This document shows positions 35,524 to 43,904 of a stretch of DNA of 64,000 nucleotides, one piece after another. Position numbers and translations under genes: made by a program. Numbering within the stretch: the stretch's first letter is position 1; each line of letters begins with the position of its first letter. This DNA is from Lachnospiraceae bacterium (GTDB taxonomy: Bacteria > Bacillota > Clostridia > Lachnospirales > Lachnospiraceae), in NCBI GenBank assembly GCA_009774625.1, contig VSOB01000002.1, positions 28,147-92,146 of the forward strand, read 5' to 3'. The notes under the pieces were generated by a model. The model ran no database searches. It was given only the letters and a program-made list of their open reading frames with translations, and was not told where the DNA came from.

Positions 35524-36246
35524 CTAGCCCTGAAACGGATCTGTGAAATAGCCGCTGGCGGAAACCGGTTCTCCGTTTTTATGCAGATGCCATACATCTC
35601 CCATGCCCTGACAGCGAAAAGCGGCAATGCCCGGTTCCACCTCTTCGCTGCCTGCAATGGTCACAGAGGACGGCGGCAGAAAACAGCCCTGAATCAGTGC
35701 AGGAAATGAAATCCCCAAAAGATGTGACAATATGATACATGTGATCCCCATATGACAGACAAATACAAGCGTCTTGTCATTTCCCGGCTCTATTTTATAA
35801 TAGCCTCTTTCCCTGCGGCATCCATAACCGGCCAGCAGGGCATCCAACTCTTCACAGGTTTCCCTGTATACATCCTTCACACAGGGCAGATCACCGCTCT
35901 GTCCCATAATTTCTGCATCATACCAGGTATCCTTTCCGTACAGTTCCGGTATTTCCGTCCAGAACGCAGGCGCGAAGTCCCAGGGTATCCCATACTGGCC
36001 TCCATATTTTTTATCGATTTTAGCCCGAAATTCCTGCAGCCAGTCCAGTACCACAGCTTTCCTGCCCAGTGCCGTCTCGATGGGTTCCGCCGTCTTTCTG
36101 GCCCTGCCCAGACAGGACACATAAAGCCCGTCCACCTTCCAGTCCTTTACCCGCTCGCCCAGAAATGCCGCTTCCCGCATCCCTTTTTCCGTCAATGAAT
36201 CATGTACATAATCCGGCTCACCGTGCCTGATCAATATCAGTTTCAT
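35524..36246 (-). CDS. histidine phosphatase family protein
   Basis: 240 residues from the ATG at 36246, which gives the canonical start MKLILIRHGEPDY with the phospho-acceptor His; an upstream GTG at 36279 would add 11 residues. Other catalytic marks are SCLGRARKTAEPI (Arg), the Glu of LQEFRAK and VFVCHMGITC (second His). Members remove phosphate from sugars, nucleotides or cobalamin precursors; the substrate is not evident. It lies directly before the GTPase-NYN gene, so they are co-transcribed. Confidence 0.88.
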   Translation of the reverse strand: MKLILIRHGEPDYVHDSLTEKGMREAAFLGERVKDWKVDGLYVSCLGRARKTAEPIETALGRKAVVLDWLQEFRAKIDKKYGGQYGIPWDFAPAFWTEIPELYGKDTWYDAEIMGQSGDLPCVKDVYRETCEELDALLAGYGCRRERGYYKIEPGNDKTLVFVCHMGITCIILSHLLGISFPALIQGCFLPPSSVTIAGSEEVEPGIAAFRCQGMGDVWHLHKNGEPVSASGYFTDPFQG

Positions 36247-36429
36247 CCTTCCACTCAAATCCTTTCCGCTGTATGTCACAGCTATGCCGGCAGCTCCAGT
36301 TCTGCCGGGACTGCCTTTAATCCCGGCCTGCCATCTGGCCGGAGCCGCTTACTTCTGTCTCTCATTAAACCGCAGAAGCCGGCCGGTGTCAATGCCGGAA
36401 GGCAAAAGAAGCGGTGGAAGCCCACTAAC

Positions 36430-36921
36430 CTATACGGAAACGGAAATGCCTGCGTTCTGTTCTATATGTACCGCCTCTCCTGTCCTGGTATACATCACAG
36501 GCTCTTTTACAGCACCGGTCTTTATTTCATCGAAGTCCGTATGCTCCGGACTTGTATTGCCTTTTACCGGCACGTTTCCTTCTCCGCCGATTTCCGACGT
36601 ATCCTTATTGGTATCCCCATCTCTGCTCTCGTCAATCCTCTCTTCCAGCTTTTCACGCTCTTCCTTACGCTTCCGGATGGCCTCTTCACGATCAGCCTTC
36701 TCTTTTTCTCTTGCTTCCTTTGCATCTTCTTCCATTCCCTGGGCAGCCTTTACCTTATATTCCTCTGCTTTGTCTGCAAATTCACCCACATACCCCATCG
36801 CCCTTTCCATGACTTCAGTATCGCCCCGGCGTCTTGCCTCCTTAAATACCCGCATAGGGGTATTCAGCAGATTCATATTTGTACTCGCCCCTACAAGTCC
36901 TTCCATTGTTTTTATATGCAT
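36430..36921 (-). CDS. highly charged coiled-coil protein of unknown function
   Basis: 163 residues from the ATG at 36921, which has GGAGG seven bases upstream. An N-terminal part with NLLNTPMRVFKEARRRGD is followed by a long Glu/Lys/Arg helix (about 48-95, KAAQGMEEDAKEAREKEKAD) and a flexible tail. Similar short proteins occur in Lachnospiraceae, but I know no function. No membrane segment or signal peptide is seen. It is a single gene between the phosphatase and the CotF-like gene. Confidence 0.7.
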   Translation of the reverse strand: MHIKTMEGLVGASTNMNLLNTPMRVFKEARRRGDTEVMERAMGYVGEFADKAEEYKVKAAQGMEEDAKEAREKEKADREEAIRKRKEEREKLEERIDESRDGDTNKDTSEIGGEGNVPVKGNTSPEHTDFDEIKTGAVKEPVMYTRTGEAVHIEQNAGISVSV

Positions 36922-37077
36922 AAAGCGTCCTCCCTTTCTCACCGTTTTTTTATTCCCAAAGCCATATACGGCATTTTAACCGTATATACTATATGATATA
37001 GATCGGCAGAAAACAAAACAAATTTTTATTTATGATGTAAACAGACATTTCAATGCCGTGAATGGACACCGCTGCAT

Positions 37078-37114
37078 AAAAGCCGGAGCACTTCTGAATC
37101 TGTGCTCCGGCTTT
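37078..37114 (-). terminator. terminator of the CotF-like gene
   Basis: AAAGCCGGAGCAC (37114-37102 on minus) pairs perfectly over 13 bp with GTGCTCCGGCTTT (37091-37079) around a 10-base loop. The T-run is short and in the stem, but the A/T ends would serve both directions. Confidence 0.8.
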
Positions 37115-37124
37115 ATCTGACTGA

Positions 37125-37583
37125 TTACTGCATGCCGTTGACCTGTTTATACTTATACAGCATTTCCGCATGATTCTGCTCTTCGATCTGAATGTCGGCA
37201 AGGAGCTTTCTCACCCCGGAATCGCTGCAGGTAAATACATTGGTATTGTATTCGGAAGATACCAGCTTCTCTGTTCCGATACAGTCTGTGGCCAGGAAGC
37301 AGTCCTCCTTTTTTTCCTGGGAATTGGTCATCTGGTCGTAGGTTCTCTTGGGATTGTAGTCCTTTCCTCTGGAATCGTTACAGTTGCAGGAAGGTACGGT
37401 TCCCTTCAAAACCTGGCTGAGAGAATTGTAATGTTCCTGTTCATTCTCCTTCAGTGTCTGAAACAGGCTCTTCAATTCTGTGTCATGAGCCTGCTGGCCG
37501 TATTTCTCATACTTTTTGATGCAAGTCTCTTCCTGTGTCTGTAAATCCTTGATACTTGTGGCTTCTTTTTCTGTTAATACCAT
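37125..37583 (-). CDS. ferritin-like spore coat protein (CotF family)
   Basis: 152 residues from the ATG at 37583 (AGGTG upstream). A four-helix bundle pattern is visible: ATSIKDLQTQEETCIKKYEKY, LKSLFQTLKENEQEHYNSL and IQIEEQNHAEMLYKYK, with Glu/His spacing typical of ferritin-like coat proteins. Several cysteines (CNCND, CFLATDC) may cross-link. CotF-type proteins are found in the spore coat or made late in sporulation; this supports a spore-forming host. A sporulation promoter was not identified. Confidence 0.78.
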   Translation of the reverse strand: MVLTEKEATSIKDLQTQEETCIKKYEKYGQQAHDTELKSLFQTLKENEQEHYNSLSQVLKGTVPSCNCNDSRGKDYNPKRTYDQMTNSQEKKEDCFLATDCIGTEKLVSSEYNTNVFTCSDSGVRKLLADIQIEEQNHAEMLYKYKQVNGMQ

Positions 37584-37675
37584 ACACGTGCACCTCATTT
37601 CGCATATTGATTGTAATTTTTACAGAGTCAGTATGCCCGAAACGGGGTAAACTATGCATGATGATCCGGAAGCTG

Positions 37676-38179
37676 TCAATAGCTTCGAATCCGGTCCGCC
37701 GAATCATCTTCTGTATTTACAATTTTTTGAATGACCACAAAATAACTGTACGTATCGTTGACTTTTACCGATACCCGGTCTCCTTCCCGATGCCCCATCA
37801 GGGCCTTTCCCAGCGGTGATTCAATACTGATCAGATTGTGCAGAGAATCTCCCCGGACAGTGGTTACGATCCTGTATTCCTCTGTGGCATCGTCCTCTTC
37901 AAAATACACCGTCACCGTATTGTTCATTCCCACTTCATCCGCATTGGAATGCTCATCAATGACCTGAGCTGTCCGCAGCATACGCTCCAGATAACGGATA
38001 CGGCTTTCATTTTTATTTTTCTCCTTTTTGGCCGCATGATATTCGAAATTTTCGCTCAAATCCCCGTGTGCTCTGGTTTCCTTCACTTCCTCCAACAGCC
38101 TGGGCCGAAGTTCCAGCTTCCGGTAATCGATTTCATCCTGCATCTTTTTCAAATCTGATTTTGTTAATTTATCATACAT
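37676..38179 (-). CDS. greA: GreA/GreB-family transcription elongation factor
   Basis: 167 residues from the ATG at 38179 (CAGGAG seven bases upstream); an upstream start lacks a ribosome site. The N-terminal antiparallel coiled coil (MYDKLTKSDLKKMQDEIDY, VKETRAHGDLSENFEYHAAKKE with the catalytic acidic tip GDLSEN) and the FKBP-like C-terminal domain (SIESPLGKALMGHREGDRV) identify it. It rescues backtracked RNA polymerase by stimulating transcript cleavage. The C-terminus is slightly extended compared with usual GreA of about 158. Confidence 0.92.
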   Translation of the reverse strand: MYDKLTKSDLKKMQDEIDYRKLELRPRLLEEVKETRAHGDLSENFEYHAAKKEKNKNESRIRYLERMLRTAQVIDEHSNADEVGMNNTVTVYFEEDDATEEYRIVTTVRGDSLHNLISIESPLGKALMGHREGDRVSVKVNDTYSYFVVIQKIVNTEDDSADRIRSY

Positions 38180-38269
38180 CTCTATACTCCTGTCGCTGTG
38201 ATCATCGCTTTTTTTAATCTTATCACAGATTTTTTGATTTGATAAGAATACAGAAGTCAAAAATTTTTT

Positions 38270-39202
38270 CTATTCTTTCATTTCTCCAAAATTTTGCAGG
38301 ATTTCCGTCATTCCTCCTGTCAGGATCCCCGTATTGTGTGCATAGATTTCCGGAAACTGCTGTATCGGCAGGGGATTTTCCCCATATCCTGCCTCAATCG
38401 TATAGCCCGGTCTGTCAAACTGCAGGATAAACCAATCCTTATAGCCGGCATTGCCGGACGCATAGGGCGTATCCTCCATGGCATATCCGCTGACCGCAGA
38501 AAAATGCTCCGCAATCCTTCTGGAATCCGCCGGTTCCAGATCTTTGTACTTCCAGTAAATCACCTCCCCCTGAGTATGGTAAGCCAGTATCAGTGAGAAA
38601 TCATGGGCTATTGTAAATTCATAAACCGCCCTGCTCTCCGGCGCTGACAACGGCGCCTCTCCTACATAATCTCTCGGCGCCGGTGTCCGGTAACCCTGGC
38701 TGAATTTGATTTCCCTTGCCAGTTCCCAGCCCGCCGGAAACTGCAGATTCAGATCCACTCCCTCAATATTGGCTTTCCAGCCGTCCGGAAACGGGATTTC
38801 CGGATATGCCGCCCCGATCTGCCTGGCCCGCGCATAATATTCCCCTTCTGTCAGAGCGCGAGTTACCAGATCCACACCGTCCGGATTGACCACCGGTATC
38901 ACATACAATGTTACCTGCTGATACAGGCTCCGGGCATCTGTGCCGTACAGCTCTTCTCCGGCGGCTATCGCCTGCGCATATGCCTCCACAAACTGCAGAA
39001 GAACCGGTACAGTGATCCATTCATTGGCATGAAATGCCCCGCTGTAGCAGACCTCCCTGCTGCCGTTCCCCAGCTTCAGCACCGGTATCTCCTTTCCCAT
39101 CACGCTGCTGCCGATTGCTGCTTTTTCCAGAAAAGGGTAAAAAAGCAGCAATCTTTCAATTTCCCGCATGGTAACCTCATAGGTATAGGCCGTCATTTCC
39201 AT
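38270..39202 (-). CDS. M14-family zinc carboxypeptidase (gamma-D-glutamyl-diamino acid peptidase type)
   Basis: 310 residues without an obvious signal peptide. The zinc ligands are in GAFHANEWIT (HxxE) and LAYHTQGEVIYW (second His); the catalytic Glu is in TIEAGYGENPLP. VDLNLQFPAGW is also typical. Bacterial members of this group cleave the gamma-D-Glu-diaminopimelate bond of peptidoglycan stem peptides, which fits a neighbour that is an amidase-deacetylase fusion. Lack of a secretion signal would suit turnover of imported muropeptides or the forespore. Confidence 0.88.
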   Translation of the reverse strand: MEMTAYTYEVTMREIERLLLFYPFLEKAAIGSSVMGKEIPVLKLGNGSREVCYSGAFHANEWITVPVLLQFVEAYAQAIAAGEELYGTDARSLYQQVTLYVIPVVNPDGVDLVTRALTEGEYYARARQIGAAYPEIPFPDGWKANIEGVDLNLQFPAGWELAREIKFSQGYRTPAPRDYVGEAPLSAPESRAVYEFTIAHDFSLILAYHTQGEVIYWKYKDLEPADSRRIAEHFSAVSGYAMEDTPYASGNAGYKDWFILQFDRPGYTIEAGYGENPLPIQQFPEIYAHNTGILTGGMTEILQNFGEMKE

Positions 39203-39268
39203 AAAAGTACCTGTTCCTGATTCGATTCCTTTATTATATGCAGCAAATACCTGTTCCGAGTCCTCTCC

Positions 39269-40717
39269 CTATCTGAATTGTATCGGCTCCACCTCCTCGT
39301 CAAGCGGCTTCACTGCATACTCCGGAAGTGAATCCAGTAAATCCTCCAGACAGATTCCCGTATTATACACTACGTCATGAGCCAGCATAATCACCTTTTC
39401 CCGGCCCAGAGTCGTCGCCACCGCAGTCGCCACCAGCTCCTGCGGCTCGCGGCTTCCCACTGCGTCATCCAGACTGGCGTTCCAGTCAAAATAAATGTAC
39501 CCCCTTTCTGTCATCTCCGCCACGATCTCATCGCTGATTATCTGATTATAATGGTTGACGCTGCCGCCTGGGAAACGGAAAATCTTTGTATCCACACCGG
39601 TCACTTCATACACAATCTGATGCGCCGCTTCAAAATCCTGAATAAAACTGTCCACGCTCTGATACACCGTCCCATAATCGTGATTGTTACAGTGAATACC
39701 GATGCTGTGTCCTTCTGCCACGATTCTCCGGGCTATGTCAGGATGCTTCTTTACATTTTCCCCTACCAGGAAGAAGGTGGCTTTTATGCCTCTTTCTTTC
39801 AGAATGTCCAGTACTCTTGACGTATTTTCTTCGGAAGGGCCGTCGTCAAAAGTCAGATACATAGTCTTTGGGTAAAAATAATATTGTATGCCCTGCACGA
39901 TTCCGTCAGCGATCATATCCTGATATTCCGGCGTCGTCAGTTTTATGCGCTCCTCTTCATTGGAAAGAAAGCCTGTTTCGATCAGACAGGCAGGCATTTC
40001 GGTACTGCCAGTCACACGGAACTCCGCATCTCCCCGCAGCTCCCGTTCCTGTGCCCCGATGCTTTTGGCAGTCTGCTGTCTGAGCAGCAGCGCCAGTCTT
40101 TTGTTATCCCGCAGGGTATCCATCCCCTCATACCAGACTTCCATACCGCTGACACCAGTATCCTCCGAAGCATTCTGATGAATGCTCACATAAATATCCG
40201 CCTGCAGCGCATTAGCCAGTTTGACTCTGTTCTCCTTAGATATGTAAGTATCCCCTTCCCGCGCCATGATGACCTGATATCCCAGCTCTTCCAGCTTGGT
40301 CTGCACCCGTTTTGCGATTTCCAGATTGATGGCCTTTTCCTGGATGCCGTCTCTGGCACATCCTTCATCCTCTCCGCCGTGTCCCGCGTCCACAAATACC
40401 ACAGGCGCTCCCTTTTTCTCCATCAGAATCCGGGCCGGCGCTTCCTCTCCGGATACCGCATTTCCGGATACGGCATCGGCTGATATCATATCCAGCGTAT
40501 AGCCGTTCACTGTAATCGTACTTTCCGCTCCTTCGATCTCCTTCTCTGGTGCTGCAAACACATGGGCCAGCGGCAGCTTCTGCAGCAGGAATCCGGTGGG
40601 ACATGCCAGACATGCCACCAGCGCAGCGGCCAGCAAACGCTTTCCTGTTCTGATGATCTTTTTTCTCCTCTGATTTTTATGACAATATTTGCTGAAATAA
40701 GTATCTCTTTTGTACAT
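39269..40717 (-). CDS. N-acetylmuramoyl-L-alanine amidase fused to polysaccharide deacetylase
   Basis: 482 residues from the ATG at 40717 (AAGGAG nine bases upstream). An N-terminal signal anchor (about 22-55) is followed by an Amidase_3 domain (about 100-285: VVFVDAGHGGEDEGC, INLEIAKRV, SIHQNASED, IETGFLSNEEE) and then a NodB deacetylase domain (about 290-470: YLTFDDGPSEENTS, the HxxxH in GHSIGIHCNNHDYG, FRFPGGSVNHY, LAHDVVYNTG). Both sets of zinc residues are intact. One exported protein could thus cut the stem peptide from glycan and deacetylate the sugar, as in making spore-cortex muramic lactam. Confidence 0.92.
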   Translation of the reverse strand: MYKRDTYFSKYCHKNQRRKKIIRTGKRLLAAALVACLACPTGFLLQKLPLAHVFAAPEKEIEGAESTITVNGYTLDMISADAVSGNAVSGEEAPARILMEKKGAPVVFVDAGHGGEDEGCARDGIQEKAINLEIAKRVQTKLEELGYQVIMAREGDTYISKENRVKLANALQADIYVSIHQNASEDTGVSGMEVWYEGMDTLRDNKRLALLLRQQTAKSIGAQERELRGDAEFRVTGSTEMPACLIETGFLSNEEERIKLTTPEYQDMIADGIVQGIQYYFYPKTMYLTFDDGPSEENTSRVLDILKERGIKATFFLVGENVKKHPDIARRIVAEGHSIGIHCNNHDYGTVYQSVDSFIQDFEAAHQIVYEVTGVDTKIFRFPGGSVNHYNQIISDEIVAEMTERGYIYFDWNASLDDAVGSREPQELVATAVATTLGREKVIMLAHDVVYNTGICLEDLLDSLPEYAVKPLDEEVEPIQFR

Positions 40718-40836
40718 TTTATGATGCTCCTTACTCAAATAGAATCCTGCCCGGTACGTTCCCGGCCCGTCCCGCAGCGCGATCCCTGTTTTTGCGATGT
40801 AGGAAATGCAACGGAATTTACTACATCACAAAACAA

Positions 40837-40940
40837 CTCCTGTGTATCTTATAGTTACAGATTACACAGGAGCTGCATCAAAATATCATCATTTTTGCAT
40901 CAAACTATCATCATTTTTGCATCATTTTTGCATCATTTGG
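40837..40940. repeat. hairpin plus short tandem repeats downstream of the two-component operon
   Basis: CTCCTGTGTA (40837-40846) pairs perfectly with TACACAGGAG (40863-40872), a plausible terminator stem for the minus-strand operon. Next to it, a 22-base unit beginning GCATCAAA and ending CATCATTTTT occurs twice (40875-40896, 40897-40918; one mismatch), followed by two 11-base half units to 40940 that reach into the last codons of the upstream gene. Looks like replication slippage. Confidence 0.6.
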
Positions 40941-41763
40941 AAATCTTCAGAAACAGTTCGTTGATTCCCTCATAAAATCCTACCGTTACGATCGTCCTGT
41001 CCTCCCCCATGCCCGGAAATACATATTTTTTAAAATAAGGCGTGGTTTCCAGCAGCGGATTGTCGGATTCATAGGGCGCGGGACTGTTCAGGCCCATATA
41101 GCCGCTCCATTTTTCCATGATCTCATCCGCATCGATTTCTTCCCAGAGCAGGGGCGTCCTCACATAAAATTCGTAAATCTTTCCGTCATCCGCATCAATA
41201 TAGGCGTCGATCAGCCGGTTTCTTTTATCTGCATTTTCCCGGCTGTTGGAAAGGCTCATTTTCCAGACCGCAATATTGTTTCTCGGCTCCAGCACATCAA
41301 TGGCAGAATACAGCGTGGCATCGTAGAAGTCCGGCTCCACTTCCCGGATCTCTTCCGGCAGAATGCCTGCTTCTTTCAGAAATGCCAGCCCGCTGTTGCA
41401 AGTTTCAAAAATCTGTTCATTGGTAATTTCCCGGCCGGAAGGCCCCCGGTAATTCAGTACAAAAGCATAGGAGCCTTCCGGTTCCTGGTACCCCACACTC
41501 TCGCTGTCCAGCCGGGTTATGGCATTGCCCTCGCTCTCCGGCAGTGTCTGATTGCTCAGGCAGCGGGACAGTATGTACAGCTTTTCATTGGCATTGAGCC
41601 GATATCGGTATCCGGCTCCGGCGGTTTCCGATGTCTGTGTATGAATCGCATTCAGCAGGGTTTTGTCCTGATACCTGGCCAGCGCTTCCGGCCCCCAGAT
41701 AGAAAGTACTATGGAACATGCGGCAAACAGCAGCAGAGCCGATGTTTTCAATCTGAATTTCAT
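40933..41763 (-). CDS. exported protein of unknown function, end of two-component operon
   Basis: 276 residues. A signal peptide or anchor (LLLFAACSIVLSIWGPEALA) is followed by a soluble domain without recognised motifs; short patterns are YRLNANEKLYILSRCLS and YIDADDGKIYEFYV. Its start overlaps the histidine kinase stop by 4 bases, so the two are translationally coupled. An accessory sensor or ligand-binding partner of the kinase is inferred. No family name can be given. Confidence 0.75.
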   Translation of the reverse strand: MKFRLKTSALLLFAACSIVLSIWGPEALARYQDKTLLNAIHTQTSETAGAGYRYRLNANEKLYILSRCLSNQTLPESEGNAITRLDSESVGYQEPEGSYAFVLNYRGPSGREITNEQIFETCNSGLAFLKEAGILPEEIREVEPDFYDATLYSAIDVLEPRNNIAVWKMSLSNSRENADKRNRLIDAYIDADDGKIYEFYVRTPLLWEEIDADEIMEKWSGYMGLNSPAPYESDNPLLETTPYFKKYVFPGMGEDRTIVTVGFYEGINELFLKISK

Positions 41764-43205
41764 CTTTTCTCCGCCTTTCTCCCTGTCTTTCGTTCCTCAT
41801 AGGCTCCGGCATCCGTCGGCAGAATAAAGCTGAAGCAGGAACCTTTCCCGACCTCACTTTCTATTTCCAGTTCACTGTGATGAATCTTCAATATCTCCGT
41901 ACAGAGCGCCAGACCCAGGCCTGCCCCGTTTTTACTCCTTGCACGGGACTTGTCCACCATATAAAAAGCCTGGGTGATCTTACGCTTCTCTTCTTCCGGA
42001 ATGCCGATGCCATGATCTCTTACCATAAAACGGTATCCCTTCTCCAGCGCAAATCCGCTGATCTCTATGCCGCTTCCCGGCTCCGATGATTTGCAGGCAT
42101 TGTCAATCAGATTGACCAGTACTGTCTTGATCAGATTTTCCTCTGCCATCATGTTCCCCTCTTCATACTGAAACTGAAACTCCATATTTCTGCTGCCCAC
42201 AAACATTTCCTGCAGATATTCAAAAATACTTCTGGCAGAAAACAGCAGCAGTTCCGGTTTGTTCTTCCCGGCGACGATGATGTCCAGCAGACGCAGTGAC
42301 ATGGCTTCCAGCCGCTTTCCCTCCGTATAAATATAATTGGCAGACATAAAGCTCTTTTCCTCATCCAGCTTATGGGAGCGCAGCATGTCCGCATATCCGA
42401 TGATCGCTGTCAGCGGTGTTTTCAGTTCATGGGCAAAAGCGCCCATAAACTCTTCCCTGGCCTGTATCTCCTCTTCCAGTTTATCAATATTCCGCTTCAG
42501 CGCCTTTGCCATCCTGTTAAAGTCTCTGGTCAACTGGCCCAGTTCATCCCGGCTGATCTGTCTGGCCCGGTAAGAATAGTCGCCGGCTGCCATCCTCTTT
42601 GTTGCTTTTGTCAGCAGCCGGATGGGTTTTGTCAGAAAAGAAGAAATCAGATGCATAATCACCATACCGGTCAGCAGCATGACCAGCGTCACTCTCCGGT
42701 ACAGAGAAAACCCGATGGACCGCTCCGAAAATACTTCCGAAACGTCCCGCATGGTTTCCAGATACAGAATCCTGCCCAGCACATTGACAGAAGTTCCTGT
42801 ATGGATATAATACCGCTCCTTTGTCTGAATCACCTGATGGGCTTTCATGGTTTCACTGGTCTGCTCCAGCAGTGTAAAATCCGCTTCAAACCCGTCGCTG
42901 ACATACAGGACATTTTTCTGCTCGTCCGAAATACGCAGCAGACGGCTGCTGCTCTTGCCTCCGGTTTCCAGATTGGAAGCGATCTCTTCCACCGTACTGT
43001 CCGGCAGTATGCTGTACTTGGAAGGTACACTCAACGCCGCTGTTTCAAAGGCAAAGCTCAGAATACTGCTTTCATCCAATGCCTGCCCCACTTCTCGTTC
43101 CAGCGAGGTTTCGAACACATAATTTACCAGATAAAAACCGCTGAACCCCAGTGCCAGGGCCATGACGATAATCATCCACAACAGAATCTTTAAAGAAAAT
43201 TTCAT
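41760..43205 (-). CDS. membrane sensor histidine kinase
   Basis: 481 residues. Two membrane helices (about 7-27 and 168-188) flank an extracytoplasmic sensor domain of about 140 residues. HAMP (RAYSYRA-like region near 195-245), HisKA with the phospho-His in GAFAHELKTPLTAIIGYAD, and HATPase with N box DNACKSSEPGSG, G1 DHGIGIPEEE and G2 GAGLGLALC follow. It overlaps the response regulator and the downstream exported gene by 4 bases each, so kinase, regulator and exported protein are one unit. The signal is unknown. Confidence 0.94.
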   Translation of the reverse strand: MKFSLKILLWMIIVMALALGFSGFYLVNYVFETSLEREVGQALDESSILSFAFETAALSVPSKYSILPDSTVEEIASNLETGGKSSSRLLRISDEQKNVLYVSDGFEADFTLLEQTSETMKAHQVIQTKERYYIHTGTSVNVLGRILYLETMRDVSEVFSERSIGFSLYRRVTLVMLLTGMVIMHLISSFLTKPIRLLTKATKRMAAGDYSYRARQISRDELGQLTRDFNRMAKALKRNIDKLEEEIQAREEFMGAFAHELKTPLTAIIGYADMLRSHKLDEEKSFMSANYIYTEGKRLEAMSLRLLDIIVAGKNKPELLLFSARSIFEYLQEMFVGSRNMEFQFQYEEGNMMAEENLIKTVLVNLIDNACKSSEPGSGIEISGFALEKGYRFMVRDHGIGIPEEEKRKITQAFYMVDKSRARSKNGAGLGLALCTEILKIHHSELEIESEVGKGSCFSFILPTDAGAYEERKTGRKAEKR

Positions 43206-43861
43206 TGTGATACCTCTAACCGATATCCTACTTTATACACGGCCACCAGACTGTGCTCCCATCCCAGCTTACGCCGCAGCCTCTGTACATGAAGATCCAG
43301 AGTACGGCTGTCACCGTAATACTCTTCTTCCCATACCTTCTCATACAAAGTCTCACGGAACAGCGCCACATTCTTATTTTTGATAAACAGAACCAGCAGA
43401 CCAAATTCCTTATTGGTCAGCACCACCGGCTTGCCCGCCTTTGTGACCATGCGGGCATCCACGTCCACCGTCACATCCCCTGCCGTCAGCTTCTGTTCGG
43501 ATTTATTGTAACGGCGCAGCACTGCCTCCACTCTGGCCACAAGTTCCACCACATCAAAAGGCTTTACCAGATAGTCGTCCGCTCCCAGCTTCAGTCCCCT
43601 GACCCGGTCCTTTACCTCATGTTTCGCTGTAATAAAGATAACCGGTATTTCCAGAGGGCGTATGTATTCCATAATGTCAAAACCGCTGGCTCCCGGAAGC
43701 ATGATATCCAACAGAATCAGATCCCAGGACTCTTTCTCGATCCGCTCCAGCGCCTCCAGGCCGTCCTGCACCGCACTGCACTGGTAGCCAGCCGAGGACA
43801 GATTCAGATCAATCAGATCGCAAATCGGCTTTTCATCATCCACTATCAGTATCCTGATCAT
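43202..43861 (-). CDS. OmpR/PhoB-family response regulator
   Basis: 219 residues from the ATG at 43861 (GGTGGGG upstream), giving MIRILIVDDEKPICDL. The receiver domain has the phospho-Asp in DLILLDIMLPGASGFD and the Lys in KPFDVVELV. The C-terminal winged helix is of the OmpR type (TNKEFGLLVLFIKNKN, LYEKVWEEEYYGDSRTLDLH). It pairs with the kinase that overlaps its end. It follows the exported 43905 gene by 43 bases. Confidence 0.94.
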   Translation of the reverse strand: MIRILIVDDEKPICDLIDLNLSSAGYQCSAVQDGLEALERIEKESWDLILLDIMLPGASGFDIMEYIRPLEIPVIFITAKHEVKDRVRGLKLGADDYLVKPFDVVELVARVEAVLRRYNKSEQKLTAGDVTVDVDARMVTKAGKPVVLTNKEFGLLVLFIKNKNVALFRETLYEKVWEEEYYGDSRTLDLHVQRLRRKLGWEHSLVAVYKVGYRLEVSQ

Positions 43862-43904
43862 TTTTTCCCCACCTTTTATTTCTGCCTTCGGCCGCCGCAT
43901 CTCC

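Noticed and set aside
36247..36429. Possible small gene or terminator between the phosphatase and the charged protein
   Set aside because: Only weak GC-rich pairings were found and no start with a ribosome site.
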